A stretch of DNA of 64,000 nt from Norana najaformis (lineage: Eukaryota > Annelida > Clitellata > Crassiclitellata > Hormogastridae). Under the pieces are notes generated by a model, which did not search any database, was not told where the DNA came from, and was given only the letters and a program-made list of their open reading frames with translations. Within the stretch, counting starts at the first letter, position 1. Each line of letters opens with the position of its first letter. Shown piece after piece: positions 54,167 to 64,000 of this stretch. The stretch is from contig OZ029916.1 of the NCBI GenBank assembly GCA_964023275.1, positions 47,061,749 to 47,125,748 of the forward strand, written 5' to 3'. Position numbers and translations under genes: made by a program.

Positions 54167-57100
54167 TCAGAAACATTTCAGAAACTCTTTTAAGTCGGGA
54201 ACAACGTTGCTGACGACGTCGTTGCCCTGGTTACCGTTGACGTGGACGATGTTTACGTGCGTGTTGTCCTCGGAGATGAAGTGATATGTCTGCGTCGAAC
54301 TTGGATCGACGTCGTATTGCATCGAAACGTCCAGCATCGTTTCCTTGGACGTGGGGTCGTTGAGGTCCTGTGGGCTCACGAGGGCGGTCACCACACCCTC
54401 CTGCTGTGGAGTCTCAAAGTGCGTCACATGCGCCGGAAGGTCGCACTGTGCCCCGAACATGATTCCCCAAGACTCGGGAAGCGCATTCAGGTTCATGTCA
54501 CTTGAAAGCACAACGCCTGGACCGTAAGAGGCCGGAATCAGTATGGACTGAGCAAAGGCCTTAGAATCCATGCCGGGGCCGCTGTCCTCTGCAGGCCGCA
54601 AGGACGAATAGTCGTGCTCTTTGGTATGTGTCAGCTTCACGGGACGACCGCGTTTTCTTGGCACTGGTTCGTTTGGGTGAAGCCGCGAATCCCGCTTGGT
54701 CCGGGGAATGAGTTTTGTTTCGGACAAATTTCTCAGCCGAGGGGGCCCAGCGCCATTTTTCTCGTCATCTGTCAGATATTCAGTAGAGACCCTTGCAGAA
54801 ATGTCTGAATCGTCAATTAGCGACTGAGAAATGGCGAGCAGCTTTTCAACAACTGGGACGAATATCTTTGGCTTCTGCCGGAGCTTTCGACAGATGCTGT
54901 CCGTCAACCTCCGCAGCGAAGCCTCCACCTCGCTTGCTCGGGCCTCCGTGATGACCGCATCTTCCTGCAACTCGGAAGCGATGCCGTTCTTCGTCTTGTA
55001 AAGCTTGTAATAGAGCCGATAACACCAGTGGATGTCGGGACAGAGAAATCGGTCGACGACAACCTCGCTGTAACGGTCGCCATAGTGATCCTTTAGTGCC
55101 ATCTGGTGCCTAGCAAGTGCCTGTGGTGGCGTCATGCCGCTCTTGAAGAGTTCGATGAATTGGAGCCGGACATCGTCGGAGACTGGCCTGTGTCGCAGCG
55201 CCTCAGCGATCATGACTCTGTGGTTATGAGTCTGTTTTAAGGAGACCAACGTCGCATGGGTCTTTGCGTGTGGATCTTCGCTTTTTGTTCTGCAACAGTA
55301 GCATCAGCACAAGTCAAATTCAATCTAATGACTTCAGTAGCACCATTATCAAGGCATAAATCAATGGTTGCTTCAACTAAAACCATAGTCAAATCAGAAG
55401 TCCAGTTGAATCCAATGAAAGCCAATGGTGTAAATGCAAGTAACTAGATCTGGTAATTGCCAATAAACAAATTCTTTGCTTTCAAAATGTTTTAAAACAA
55501 ATGCTACCGATACGAACTGTCAAGAAAACTTAATTCTAATGTTGCAACGTAGAAGGTTTGATGGGATCTTGTATCTGCTCACTTTTTGGCAAATTTCTTT
55601 ACAGTGATGGTCAGCTTAGCGGGACAGTTCGTGTTTTTCTTGTGCGAATTCTGGATGTTTCGGTCCTTGTGACTCGTCGATCGTGTATTGTGCTGGCAGT
55701 GGTAGTCTTTCTACGACAGCAAATAGCATCATTGAACACATTGTAACTGTAAAATTTGGGATGCATAATGGTCTAGTGGCTAGCATGCTGGACTCTCTGT
55801 CGACTGTCAATTTTGGGTTTCAAATCTTCACCTGGGCAGAAATGTATTCTGACATTTTGGTTCCACTGTCAGTGAGAAGATCAGGCGACGAGGGAGAGGG
55901 CTAGCCATCATCTAATTTATGCCGAGGCTACAAAATTAAGTCTTAACAATTCACACCCGTGTTGGGGTAAGCTTAAGAGACGGTTCTTATTCTTCTTCGT
56001 TGTAATTATTCAATCTCATAATCATCAGCATAATCAACATCATCAAATGTATTGTAATGCAATGACAACAATTTATTTAGCATCATAAGTAGCAGGCTAT
56101 TTCTAGGATTTACATCGTTGTACGTATTGATGGATAAGGCTATTCATAAAGCACTTTTTAAGAACATCACAAAGCGCTACGAACATGTTTAACACCTGGA
56201 ACAACCAACAACACCAGGAACAATCACCCAAACAATATACAAGGGACAGCTCAAGAAACATTTTCTGCTTGTCTTAAGTCACTCCTCTCTAGATCTGCCA
56301 GACAATTATGCTTCAGCGCCTTTCAGCGATTAATGAAAGGCACTGCATAAATATGTATATATGTACGTACATATCCAAGCACTTATACAGCACATTTTAA
56401 GAACCTCACAAAGGTACTGTAACATGAATATCTAAGAGTAAAGTTCGAGGAGTTAGGGTCAGGGGTTAGAGTAAAGTTCGAGGAGTTAGGGTCAGGGGTT
56501 AGAGGTTACAGTTACAGCCACAGAAGAATGCAAAATTAACCTTGAAAATGACTTTCGTCTGAGGGTCAGGGTACGTCTTGTCCACTCGCCAAGTTGTCTT
56601 CGACGATGACTGGAATTCGTACAGCCACTGTTCGGCCTCTTCCGCCGTTCCCATCGCAACACGGAAGATGGCGGAAAAGCGATCCTCACCATCAAATGCT
56701 TCGAAGGGAAGCAGGTTGCAAACAACGTAGTCATAACCAGCAGGCAGGATTGACTGCATTAGCAAAATACAACACCAAATACAATACAACACAATACTAT
56801 TGTTACTATTATATTATTATTTCTGCATTTATTAGGCGCCACTGTGTAATGACTTTGCATCAATCGACAGCACGGAGCAAGTGTGTGTGAAGGACTTGCT
56901 CAAGGTCCCTATACAGTAACCATCTCAGGGAAGGAGGTTTGAACCTGTAGTTTCAGCTTTGCAAGCCGAACGCTCTAACAAATCGGCTCCCCTACCCCAA
57001 AAAACAATAGAATACAAACTGAATTAAAATATGAGATGGGATAATAACTGCTCATCTGAGACCAGTACAATAAAGACATAAAACACATCTGCACTTGAAC

Positions 57101-59800
57101 TTAAAGAAACTGCAATCTATGACTCAAAAAATACACATAATAATTCATTAGCTGAACTTATCCGATCCTAAGTTACCTGAAATACCTACCTTTTGCAAAA
57201 CCCTACTTAGCAGAGGAATATGTCTTGACTTGAAACATGTTGCCTATAAATATATGTCTTCATCAATCAGTTAGGCTGGCGAGAAGTGCTTTTTATGAGG
57301 AACTTAAAAGGTGAAATGCTTGGAAATATTGGTAGACATACATATGTCCATACCGGTATATATAAATATATGATATATACAGGGTGGGCCAGAAGTATTT
57401 GTTCAACTTTGAAGGCCTATAACTTAGGCAGTTTAGCAAGTAAGTGTATGCTTAATGCATCAAATTAAAGGTCGTTACATCAGCTATAAGTCCGACAAAT
57501 TTCATTACGGTAGCTTGCACTACGCGCCATATAATTATTGTGTACCGCACCTACCTTGTTTTCTGACGTAAACAATAATTTCATCATGGCGCCGTTAACA
57601 GAAGATGACAGGACTTTGATTCGAATTTTAAGAATTGAAAAACATTTAAATGCATATCAAATGATGAATGAATTTCCTGCTAGAAACTGGAGTAAAAACA
57701 ATCTCAAACGATTAATTAGACAAATTGACGCGAGTGCAAGTTCTAAACGTAAACCTGTTACTGGCCGTGGAGTTTTTGAACGCGAACGTTCCTGAGTTCA
57801 TCGAACCACATAACTGGCCGCCTAATAGCCCTGACTTAAACCCCGTTGATTACTCAATCTGGGGTGCTTTGCAGCAACGGGTTTATCGTGAACGGATAGT
57901 AAACGTCGAGCATCTGAAGCGCGTCATCACTCGTTGCTGGACTGAGATCAGCCAGGAACTCATCAATGGAGCCATAGATCAATGGGCACGTCGCATTGAT
58001 GCAGTCATTCGAGCTCGTGGAAGACACATTGCATATTTATTTGATTAAATAATTCTTGGATTTCTTAATGGAAATGCTTGGAAATATTGGTAGACATACA
58101 TATGTCCATACCAGTATATATAAATATATGATGTATATATATACATACACTGTATATATATATATACACGCACACACATAACGACACACACATATACATA
58201 ACACATACATAGAAACATACATACATACACATACATACAAATATGTACACACATACACACACTGGTACATGTACTTTAGACAAACTTGCCATAGTCTAAC
58301 ATATCTTAAACATCTACCTGGCCATTGTCATAATTAGCAGATGAACACACCTGTAGCTGTGGACAGGTTTCAACAGATCCAAGGCACTCGTGAAATTTTG
58401 GCAACTTCGTCAATTTCGAGTCCATCACATTTGACAGACTGCAAAATTCGTCTCTTCCGAAGGAAGCAGCACAACCATTCATCAGCTGACCATCGTCTTC
58501 AACTTTGCCTACAAATTACAGATTAACCTAATTAACAAGAACTTTAAAAAACTGTATGCCAGCCCCCTACTAAATATATTAAGAAGAGTTTTGGACCTTT
58601 TCTCAGTGCAAAAGAGCCTAAAATATCATCTTCAGCATAAAATCATAACTATTTACTTCAAAAGTTAACATCAATTTATTCAGGGGTGTTGTGTCAACAC
58701 AGAGGCAGTTGTCTAGAGATGCTGTAAGAAGAACAAGATCTGGCGATGGAAGGAGACATAGGAGTTGCAGCAGATTGTTTCGAGCGAAACCGAAAGAAAC
58801 TTAATAACTCGATTGAAAAGCACGAGAAGTGACGAAAAGGCTTGAAATAACCTATGCAGAGTTGCTACAGCAACCTGGATCACTTTCCACAAACTGGCGA
58901 AATGACCTTTTTGCGGTGCTTCAGAGGCTTGTTCATTTATATGGGGTAGAATTTGGGGTAAACATGTAGAATTGACCGCTGGCAATTGCCTTACTTAAAA
59001 ACAACACAGAGAGAATTTAGATCACAGTCACATACCAGATGCACTCCCAGTTAATAAGTAAGTTAGTCATCCACAGTAAGCATCAGCAACAAACTAAAAA
59101 AGTTTATGAAATAACTGTATTGGTGAAATAAATCATAAAGTAACACAAAATTATAAATTAATTTTAAAATTCGTTATGTTGCTGTGATGCAAATAAGAAC
59201 GTTTGTGAAAACATTCTCACGAAATGCATTTCTCCAGATGAAATCCTACAGGTATGTTTGAAACAAATCATGAATTGTGCCAAATTGTCTTCAGCAACAA
59301 ACTAATAAAAAGTTTATGCAGGTCATGTGTCGTTCTGAGTGACTAACTTACTTATTAACTGGGAGTGCATCCGGTTTGTGGCAGCGCTCTAATTACTCTC
59401 GCAGTCTGCGGCGGTCATACTGATTTTACGTTGGGCGATCGCAAGCGGTCGATTCTACAAGTTTACTTCATTTGGTAGCTTACGGAGAAGTGCAGGGTAG
59501 ACCTACGTCGTACTCGAGAAGTCGCCTCTGCAGAAGTAATTTGCTTGCAAATGGTCAGTGCAATGTGCAACGAAATTGTGAATGGTGCCTCATAATCCGG
59601 AAGTGACATCACTATTTAAGCACCGTTTCCAACACGGACGATAACCAGCCGTAGGCGACAGACCGTGGTAAAGCATTACCTACAATTTCCGTTAGATTTT
59701 CACATTCTGTCAGCAAGGTGATGTCTGTCTGCGAATCGCTAAAACGTTCGCATTCATCTCCATTTTCGTTGCTTGTTTGATCTTTCACTCGTTCGTCCAT
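54167..59800 (-). CDS. CARF-like / WRKY-GCM1-type zinc-binding protein with AT-hook
   Basis: Probably a nuclear DNA-binding protein. Five exons join in phase: 59680-59800, 58351-58508, 56541-56753, 55583-55710 and 54167-55289, giving 580 residues. Exon 1 starts MDERVKDQTSNENGDECERF. Exon 3 has the segment EAEQWLYEFQSSSKTTWRVD, and exon 4 YHCQHNTRS with NTNCPAKLTITVKK. Exon 5 adds QTHNHRVMIAEALRHRPVSD, then CPDIHWCYRLYYKLY. Cys169, Cys193, His228 and His230 fit a C-C-HxH zinc site of the WRKY-GCM1/FLYWCH kind. This layout is known from CARF (ALS2CR8) proteins and from proteins derived from MULE transposases. No transposase catalytic region follows; instead there is an acidic/polar tail with RKRGRPVK (about residue 425), an AT-hook. 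I infer a domesticated DNA-binding domain. The final exon stops at TGA 54167-54169. Confidence 0.87.
55325..55440 (-). mobile_element. (ATTAG)n LINE 3' fragment
   Basis: AATCTAATGACTTCAGTAGC, ACCATTATCAAGGCATAAAT, 'CAATGGTTGCTTCAACT' and 'GTCCAGTTGAATCC', in the last intron of the CARF-like gene. Confidence 0.65.
55760..55905 (+). mobile_element. tRNA-derived SINE (family F)
   Basis: ATAATGGTCTAGTGGCTAGC (box A), ATGCTGGACTCTCTGTCGAC and TTTTGGGTTTCAAATCTTCA (box B), about 50 bp upstream of the exon at 55710 on the intron side. Confidence 0.8.
56435..56500 (+). repeat. Two perfect 33-bp tandem copies, telomere-like
   Basis: The unit AGAGTAAAGTTCGAGGAG, TTAGGGTCAGGGGTT is repeated exactly twice, about 40 bp from the exon donor at 56541. 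TTAGGG occurs once per unit, so this is a short recent duplication, not a telomeric array. Confidence 0.9.
56830..56995 (-). mobile_element. tRNA-derived SINE (family D)
   Basis: On the minus strand: GGGAGCCGATTTGTTAGAGC (box A), GTTCGGCTTGCAAAGC, CAGGTTCAAACCTCCTTCCC (box B) and GGGACCTTGAGCAAGTCCTT, with an (AAT)n-type tail. Confidence 0.85.
57313..57374 (+). repeat. 62-bp direct repeat, left copy
   Basis: GAAATGCTTGGAAATATTGG to ATATAAATATATGAT. 61 of 62 bases match 58071-58132, on the far side of the mariner remnant. Far longer than the TA target duplication of mariner elements. Confidence 0.95.
57380..58070 (+). mobile_element. Internally deleted Tc1/mariner-type transposon
   Basis: After TA (57378-57379) the element begins CAGGGTGGGCCAGAAGTATT. 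An N-terminal transposase part starts at ATG 57586 (MAPLTEDDRTLIRIL) with a helix-turn-helix type start, and runs to about 57770. The sequence then jumps to the C-terminal part: NWPPNSPDLNPVDYSIWG (third catalytic acidic residue) to IRARGRHIAYLFD, stop 58046-58048. The central region with the first two catalytic aspartates is absent and the two parts are in different frames. No matching right inverted repeat is seen. A dead, MITE-like derivative. Confidence 0.92.
58071..58132 (+). repeat. 62-bp direct repeat, right copy
   Basis: The counterpart of 57313-57374 with one G/A difference. It continues into a TATA/CACA microsatellite at 58125-58265. Confidence 0.95.
58125..58265. repeat. (TA)n/(CA)n/(CATA)n microsatellite
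   Basis: TATATATATACATACAC, CACACACACATA and CATACATACATAC runs. The minus-strand Tyr/Cys/Val-rich open frames here are low complexity. Confidence 0.9.
59038..59371. mobile_element. MITE with perfect 32-bp terminal inverted repeats
   Basis: The left end GATGCACTCCCAGTTAATAA, GTAAGTTAGTCA (59038-59069) is the exact reverse complement of 59340-59371. The 334-bp interior is AT-rich with an imperfect internal repeat (CAGCAACAAACTAA). No clear target duplication. It lies in intron 1 of the CARF-like gene, about 310 bp from exon 1. Confidence 0.88.
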
Positions 59801-60199
59801 TTTAAGTTGTTATGGGTGCAAATTCAGCCTGCGCAGACATAGCTCTAAGATAGCCCAAAACTCACCAACCTTTCCCGAAGCACAAGGATCACCAGAGCCC
59901 TTCAATTAGAGAAGAGTCTGAGGATCACTATATCCCTAGAAATGTGCGGATGCTTCAAAAATAATGCAAAATGTTTAACATAATTTAGCTAGTTTTCAGT
60001 AGTCTGACATTTTTTAACACTTTGCACCTGCTACCCTTGCAACTTAGAATTGAAAAAAGAACCACGAAGTCAAGAGATGTTGAAAGTTTTATAATCTACC
60101 GTGACAGTTCACAGTGATGAGCACCAACTCCTCTAAAAGCAGTTTAACTGCAGTAAACTACTGCCTCTTCCTAACTGGCAGTTTAGTTTATGCACCCAC

Positions 60200-60275
60200 A
60201 TTTTTGTTTATTTATTTAAATCACTTGTAACGCGCACAATGTCAGTGCACCTGAATCCGAGGTGCGGACATGTAC
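60200..60275. mobile_element. Interspersed repeat H, short copy
   Basis: TTTGTTTATTTATTTAAATC, ACTTGTAACGCGCACAATGT, CAGTGCACCTGAATCCGAGG; matches the start of 49010-49440. Confidence 0.6.
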
Positions 60276-60524
60276 CTATGTTTGTGTTGAACCACTAACA
60301 GCACAGGAGCTGGACCTATCTGTTTACCTCTCGGACTAGCAGCTATTGCACTGCAGTTTGGTTTAATGCTAGAGTAAGTCTGCCCAGGCAAACCTGGAGT
60401 ACAGCAAGGCATAAAATATTTCTTATTTCCATTTATGCAGCATGAATATTTTCCACAAAACAGAGGGATACTGTATTTTGATAATTTTCCATATGCGTTA
60501 TTTGATAAAACATTCAAAGTCCTA

Positions 60525-61048
60525 TCACGCACTATACAACACACTTCAATCCTCCCAGTCCTCCTATCTTCGTCACTTATTTACAATCCAACCATGCTGT
60601 TCAACCCGATCACTGTCTGCCCTAACGCTTCTCTACCCTCCCATCACCTCATCCCTAAAATTTGGAAATCGACCCATAGCCACAGCTAATGCCACTCCTC
60701 TGGAATAAACCACCAACAGAATTATGACAATTATGTGACCCATCCTACAAGTTCACTTATACTTCTATACTTCACCTTACAATCTCCCTATTTTACTCAA
60801 AACATTCCTTTTCCACAAATCCTATTCCAATTTCTCCTCTTTCCTTTATCTATCTTACCACTCCAATTCCATATACCAACCACCGTAGCCATCAGTCTGC
60901 CTGCCCGACCCTTGAATCTTGATGTGGAACCGAATCTGAACTTTCCCGCCTACCAAATTCGTTTTGACAGAGGAAATGTGAATAAGCTGATTTCCACGAC
61001 TTACCTTTTGTTGGGTGCTGTAGAAATCTTGAGTTTACAATTACGACT
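60525..61048 (+). mobile_element. (ATTACG)n L2-like LINE 3' end, long copy
   Basis: Colinear with 8590-9125 over about 520 bp (CTCCCAGTCCTCC, 'CCACTCCTCTGGAATAAACC', 'CACCGTAGCC', 'GTTGGGTGCTGTAGAAATCTTGAG', TTTACAATTACGACT). Not intact; coding parts are decayed. Confidence 0.8.
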
Positions 61049-61517
61049 GTACTAACTGTAATTTTGAATTGCGACAGATTCACATCAAATAGCACACTTC
61101 CAGATCATACAAGCCTATAACACTTATTACTTAAGAGAGTTTCTTACATATAATAGCTAGGGTGATATTTAGAACTGCTGTTCTGAGCCTGAGAGGAGGT
61201 CCACACAACAAGTTCAGAAGTTTCAATACGACAATGCAAAAAAAACTTGTTATAATCACAAGTTCTAGTACGACAGTGCACTTGAATATCAGTATAGCAT
61301 TCTTTTATAGCCATAGGAAGAACTCATTACAATAAAATTGTCTCTTATAAAAAGGCGACACTTCAGAGCCGACTTCAATATGGAGCTGTGTTCCAGATTA
61401 CATGACATCTGAACTCACTGTATGTGAGAAACTGCGTTATAAAGACGAATGTTATAAGGAGACTCTGAATCAGATAAGACAGCAATCTGTTGCAAAAATT
61501 TCAAAACAGATGTTTGC

Positions 61518-63900
61518 TTAGGACAAAGTGCAACCGCTGCTTGTGCTTGGGTCTTTTGCTGGCTTCGGAATTTCCTTCTCCTTCACTGGAGCCACTTCCG
61601 GTTCAGCTTTCTCGCCAGCAGCAAAGGCGGGAGGTTTCTGGGTTGAAACAAAGAAACATTCAAATCAGGCAAATACAAATAATCTAATCTACACAAATCT
61701 ACTCTAATTCAAGTTCAAATAAGGCAAACTTAATCTAATCTAATCTACGCAAACCTAACCTAATCTACCTGGTAATCAAATCTAATCTACCCAGTAATCA
61801 AATCAGAAATTATTTTCTAGCATGGGTTTCTGAGTTAAAACAAAGAAATTGTAAATCTAATCTAATCTAAAATCATTTTGCATCAGGGGGTTTCTTGGTT
61901 GAAACAGAGAACATTTAAACCATGTAAACTCAATCTAATCTAACCAAAACAAATCTAATCCAAGTTCAAATCAGGCAAACTCTAATGTGCATCACAGCTG
62001 TCTCTTTAGGAGCATGATGGGTCCATCAACAACGGCAGATTCACAACTGGTGAGCAGACAGACTCCATGTTACGACCCTGGGCAAGTTGCTCGCCCACAC
62101 TTGTCTCATGCCTCAGGTTCAGCTTTACTGACCTTACACACACAGTAGGTGCAATATAAATAAATAAAGAAATAAAGAATCAAATATCATGTGTAGGGAA
62201 GTCATAGAGCATACATGCAAGAAAACCATTTTCTTACATCCTGTTTCGGAGGCAATTTCTTTGCGTCAAATGCTCTGTACGTTTCAACCGTCCAGGAGGA
62301 ATTACTCGGTGGCATCTGGAATTCTTCAGGAGTGGCTACGCCATATGCTGCCTTCTCTTCAAGGTCAGGTGTCTCTGGTGGAACCTTCTGGTGGTAACTG
62401 GAAAATGCATTCGTTTTCTTAGCATAATTAATAGATCATTAATTTTCTTCTTTCTGGATTGATTTTATGTAGCCCTTGGGTCCTCAACACCTAAGGTTTG
62501 AATAATAATAACTATAATAACTAATTAATAAAAATGACCAGTTAATAATAAAAATGACCAGTTAATAATAATAACGATAATAATAATAATAAAATATAAT
62601 AACAAGAATTATAAATTAGAATTATAATAACAAGCTTCTGTACAAACTGTCTCTTCTGGGATCCCCCTTTCTCAGCCCCCCCTGTTCCTTTCCCTCTCTT
62701 CATTCATCCTCTCCAAACTTTCCACTGATCACCCTTGTCCATCTCTGCATTATGTCTGCCCAATGCACCCCAGGATCTAACTCTGTTCTCATTTTATTCA
62801 ACAGATAAAACCGGCGTTACTTTTCGCCAGTTCAAAAATAATAAAAAAACTGGACCATCGCATGCATGATCTTCCCACTGATGGTGTACAGTCGTAGTAT
62901 ATATTTTATAGCCAAGTTCACTATGGAACACTAGTGAAGAGAAACACAATCTAAAATCACAGTCCTTTGATGAAACTAGACAAGCCCCATAAGGCCCTAA
63001 ATACCAGACAAAAAGCTACAGATCAAGTCTCGATTAGATTAGATTTTATTTTCACAATGAAATTTAATAAAACTGACATGAAGCCGTTCTCGTGGGTGCA
63101 TTTATTGAGTGTTCTCTGGACGATGGGTCCAAGACGTCGGAAGAACAAGTGATCTTGAGGCTTGGCTGTCTTTCCTGCACCCTTGGCGGATGAATATTCC
63201 TTTACTACTTGCGTTGCTTTGTCGTAATCTGTAAGACAGAACAAATCACTATTGCGCCACTCTTTATTTAAAGCCCGAGTCAGTGCTTAGAAAAACACAG
63301 CCAACAGCCTGTGCAATCGTTCCAGAAGTTGCCAAAGATCATGCAACATTTACAGAGGTCGATGAAGACATCTTCACTTTTGTTACCAAAAGATCCAAAC
63401 AACACAAATCTAATCTAATCTTACAGTTATAGTTAAAGCACAGCTATAATAAGGCACAAGGCAACAATTATAATAATCTATTTCCTGGTATCTTCTATCA
63501 ATTTTATCTATTACGGAACTCTTAATATTTGGATATTAAGTAACTCCTAGCAGTTAACACAGAGAAATAGTTCGCAACTGACAAAGCTGTATAAATTGCC
63601 GTCATCACATTACATTATGAATGAGAAACCTGTAATAACTAAAAATACCAACACAAAAGTCTGCATTTCTGATTAAAATACACCTGTAGGCAAAGATCTA
63701 AAAGAAAATTTAGCATGCAACCATTGAATAATGCCCTGTATTATGATAATGGTGCCATAAAATTTTCCAGAATAGAAACTTCTTGTAAGAAGAGAAACAA
63801 AAGCGAAGATTTACTGACGTGATTGGCTTTCTTGTAAGCATTTGATTGCTTCCCCGCACTTGTCCTGCGCCAGAAGAGTCTCCCCGTGGTAGCTGTATGC
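61518..63900 (-). CDS. BROX: BRO1 domain-containing protein BROX, 3' half
   Basis: BROX is a farnesylated ESCRT-associated protein that binds CHMP4/CHMP5 and acts at damaged nuclear envelopes. Four exons join in phase: 63819-63900, 63078-63228, 62238-62397 and 61518-61637, giving the last 170 residues. The 5' exons lie beyond the right edge. The end of the BRO1 domain is present: SYHGETLLAQDKCGEAIKCL, then QDHLFFRRLGPIVQRTL and NKCTHENGFIYHQKVPPETP (joined across an exon boundary). The tail reads YGVATPEEF and WTVETYRAFDAKKLPP. It ends CTLS then TAA: a CAAX box with Ser last, favouring farnesylation, as in the human protein (CYIS). The linker is rich in Lys, Pro and Glu, as in orthologues. 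Human BROX has 411 residues, so roughly 240 lie outside. Confidence 0.97.
61650..62000. repeat. AATCTAATCTA repeats in a BROX intron
   Basis: Several CAAATCTAATCTA and GGCAAACTTAATCTAATCTA runs with two imperfect copies of 'TTTCT-GGTTGAAACAAAGAAA'. The AATCTAATCT motif is the complement of the family A LINE tail, so it may be an expanded tail. One copy repeats the acceptor-side sequence of the last exon (TTCTGGGTTGAAACAAAGAA). Confidence 0.6.
62500..62640. repeat. (AAT)n microsatellite with short duplication
   Basis: AATAATAATAATAA tracts and a direct repeat of TAAAAATGACCAGTTAATAA (about 62528-62568) in a BROX intron. Confidence 0.85.
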
Positions 63901-64000
63901 CTAAAACATCAGATTATAAGCTGTCTGATTAATAACAATAATAATAATATTCATTTGAAAGTTGTTTAGAAGTCTTTAACTAACATATTCTTTCCAAAGA

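Larger units (their letters stand above)
59801..61517. other. Intergenic stretch between the CARF-like gene and BROX
   Basis: It holds the presumed CARF-like promoter (right of 59800, no obvious TATA), a repeat H fragment (60200-60275), a long family B LINE 3' end (60525-61048) and the BROX 3'UTR (left of 61518), where I see no canonical AATAAA close by. Otherwise no gene is visible. Confidence 0.5.

Noticed and set aside
56435-56500. An interstitial telomere
   Set aside because: Only one TTAGGG per 33-bp unit and two units; a simple local duplication explains it.
58850-58965. A minus-strand exon (NEQASEAPQKGHFASLWK) in the CARF-like gene
   Set aside because: The phase-consistent join 59680 to 58508 leaves it in the intron; its edges lack a matching acceptor.

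Overview
The window is animal nuclear DNA. It has large intron-split genes with GT/AG boundaries, few long open frames, AT-rich introns full of microsatellites, and many short interspersed repeats. The gene set (FAXDC2, HPF1, an endosomal CLC exchanger, BROX, a THAP/C2H2 protein, a CARF-like DNA-binding protein) together with tRNA-derived SINEs and L2-like LINE 3' ends suggests a marine invertebrate or basal deuterostome. I cannot name the phylum from sequence alone.

Layout. Minus strand, 2.0-2.3 kb: two small exons resembling CCDC167. Plus strand, 3.1-7.8 kb: a gene joining an N-terminal THAP domain, a coiled-coil middle and ten C2H2 zinc fingers. Plus strand, 10.1-14.4 kb: FAXDC2 (six exons, 376 residues). 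Minus strand, 18.0-24.8 kb: HPF1 (seven exons, 431 residues) with an N-terminal PBZ finger. Minus strand, 29.1-41.6 kb, probably to 42.7 kb: a CLC-3/4/5 type 2Cl-/H+ exchanger (19 conserved exons plus a candidate first exon). About 43-54 kb: repeat-rich intergenic DNA with coding-like relics. Minus strand, 54.2-59.8 kb: a five-exon, 580-residue protein with a CARF/WRKY-GCM1-like domain. Minus strand, 61.5 kb to the right edge: the 3' half of BROX with a C-terminal CAAX box. Exon joins were checked for reading phase at each junction; one THAP-gene junction is unresolved.

Repeats. At least three L2-like LINE families share a GCGCT-TA-AAAT type 3' end but carry different short tails ((ATTAG)n, (ATTACG)n, (AATTAC)n). 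There are two tRNA-derived SINE families, a GGGTCGTCCAT-ended transposon family, a family with inverted TGTACATG ends, a hAT-type MITE with an 8-bp target duplication, a 32-bp-TIR MITE, and an internally deleted mariner lying between two 62-bp direct repeats. I saw no LTR or virus-derived element.

The most unusual structure is a 54-bp minisatellite in the last FAXDC2 intron. It runs directly into the real 3' splice site, and every unit carries splice-acceptor-like and donor-like sequence apparently copied from the start of the last exon. The genes share no operon-like link. HPF1 (PARP signalling), BROX (nuclear-envelope/ESCRT) and the CLC (endosome) are ordinary housekeeping neighbours.
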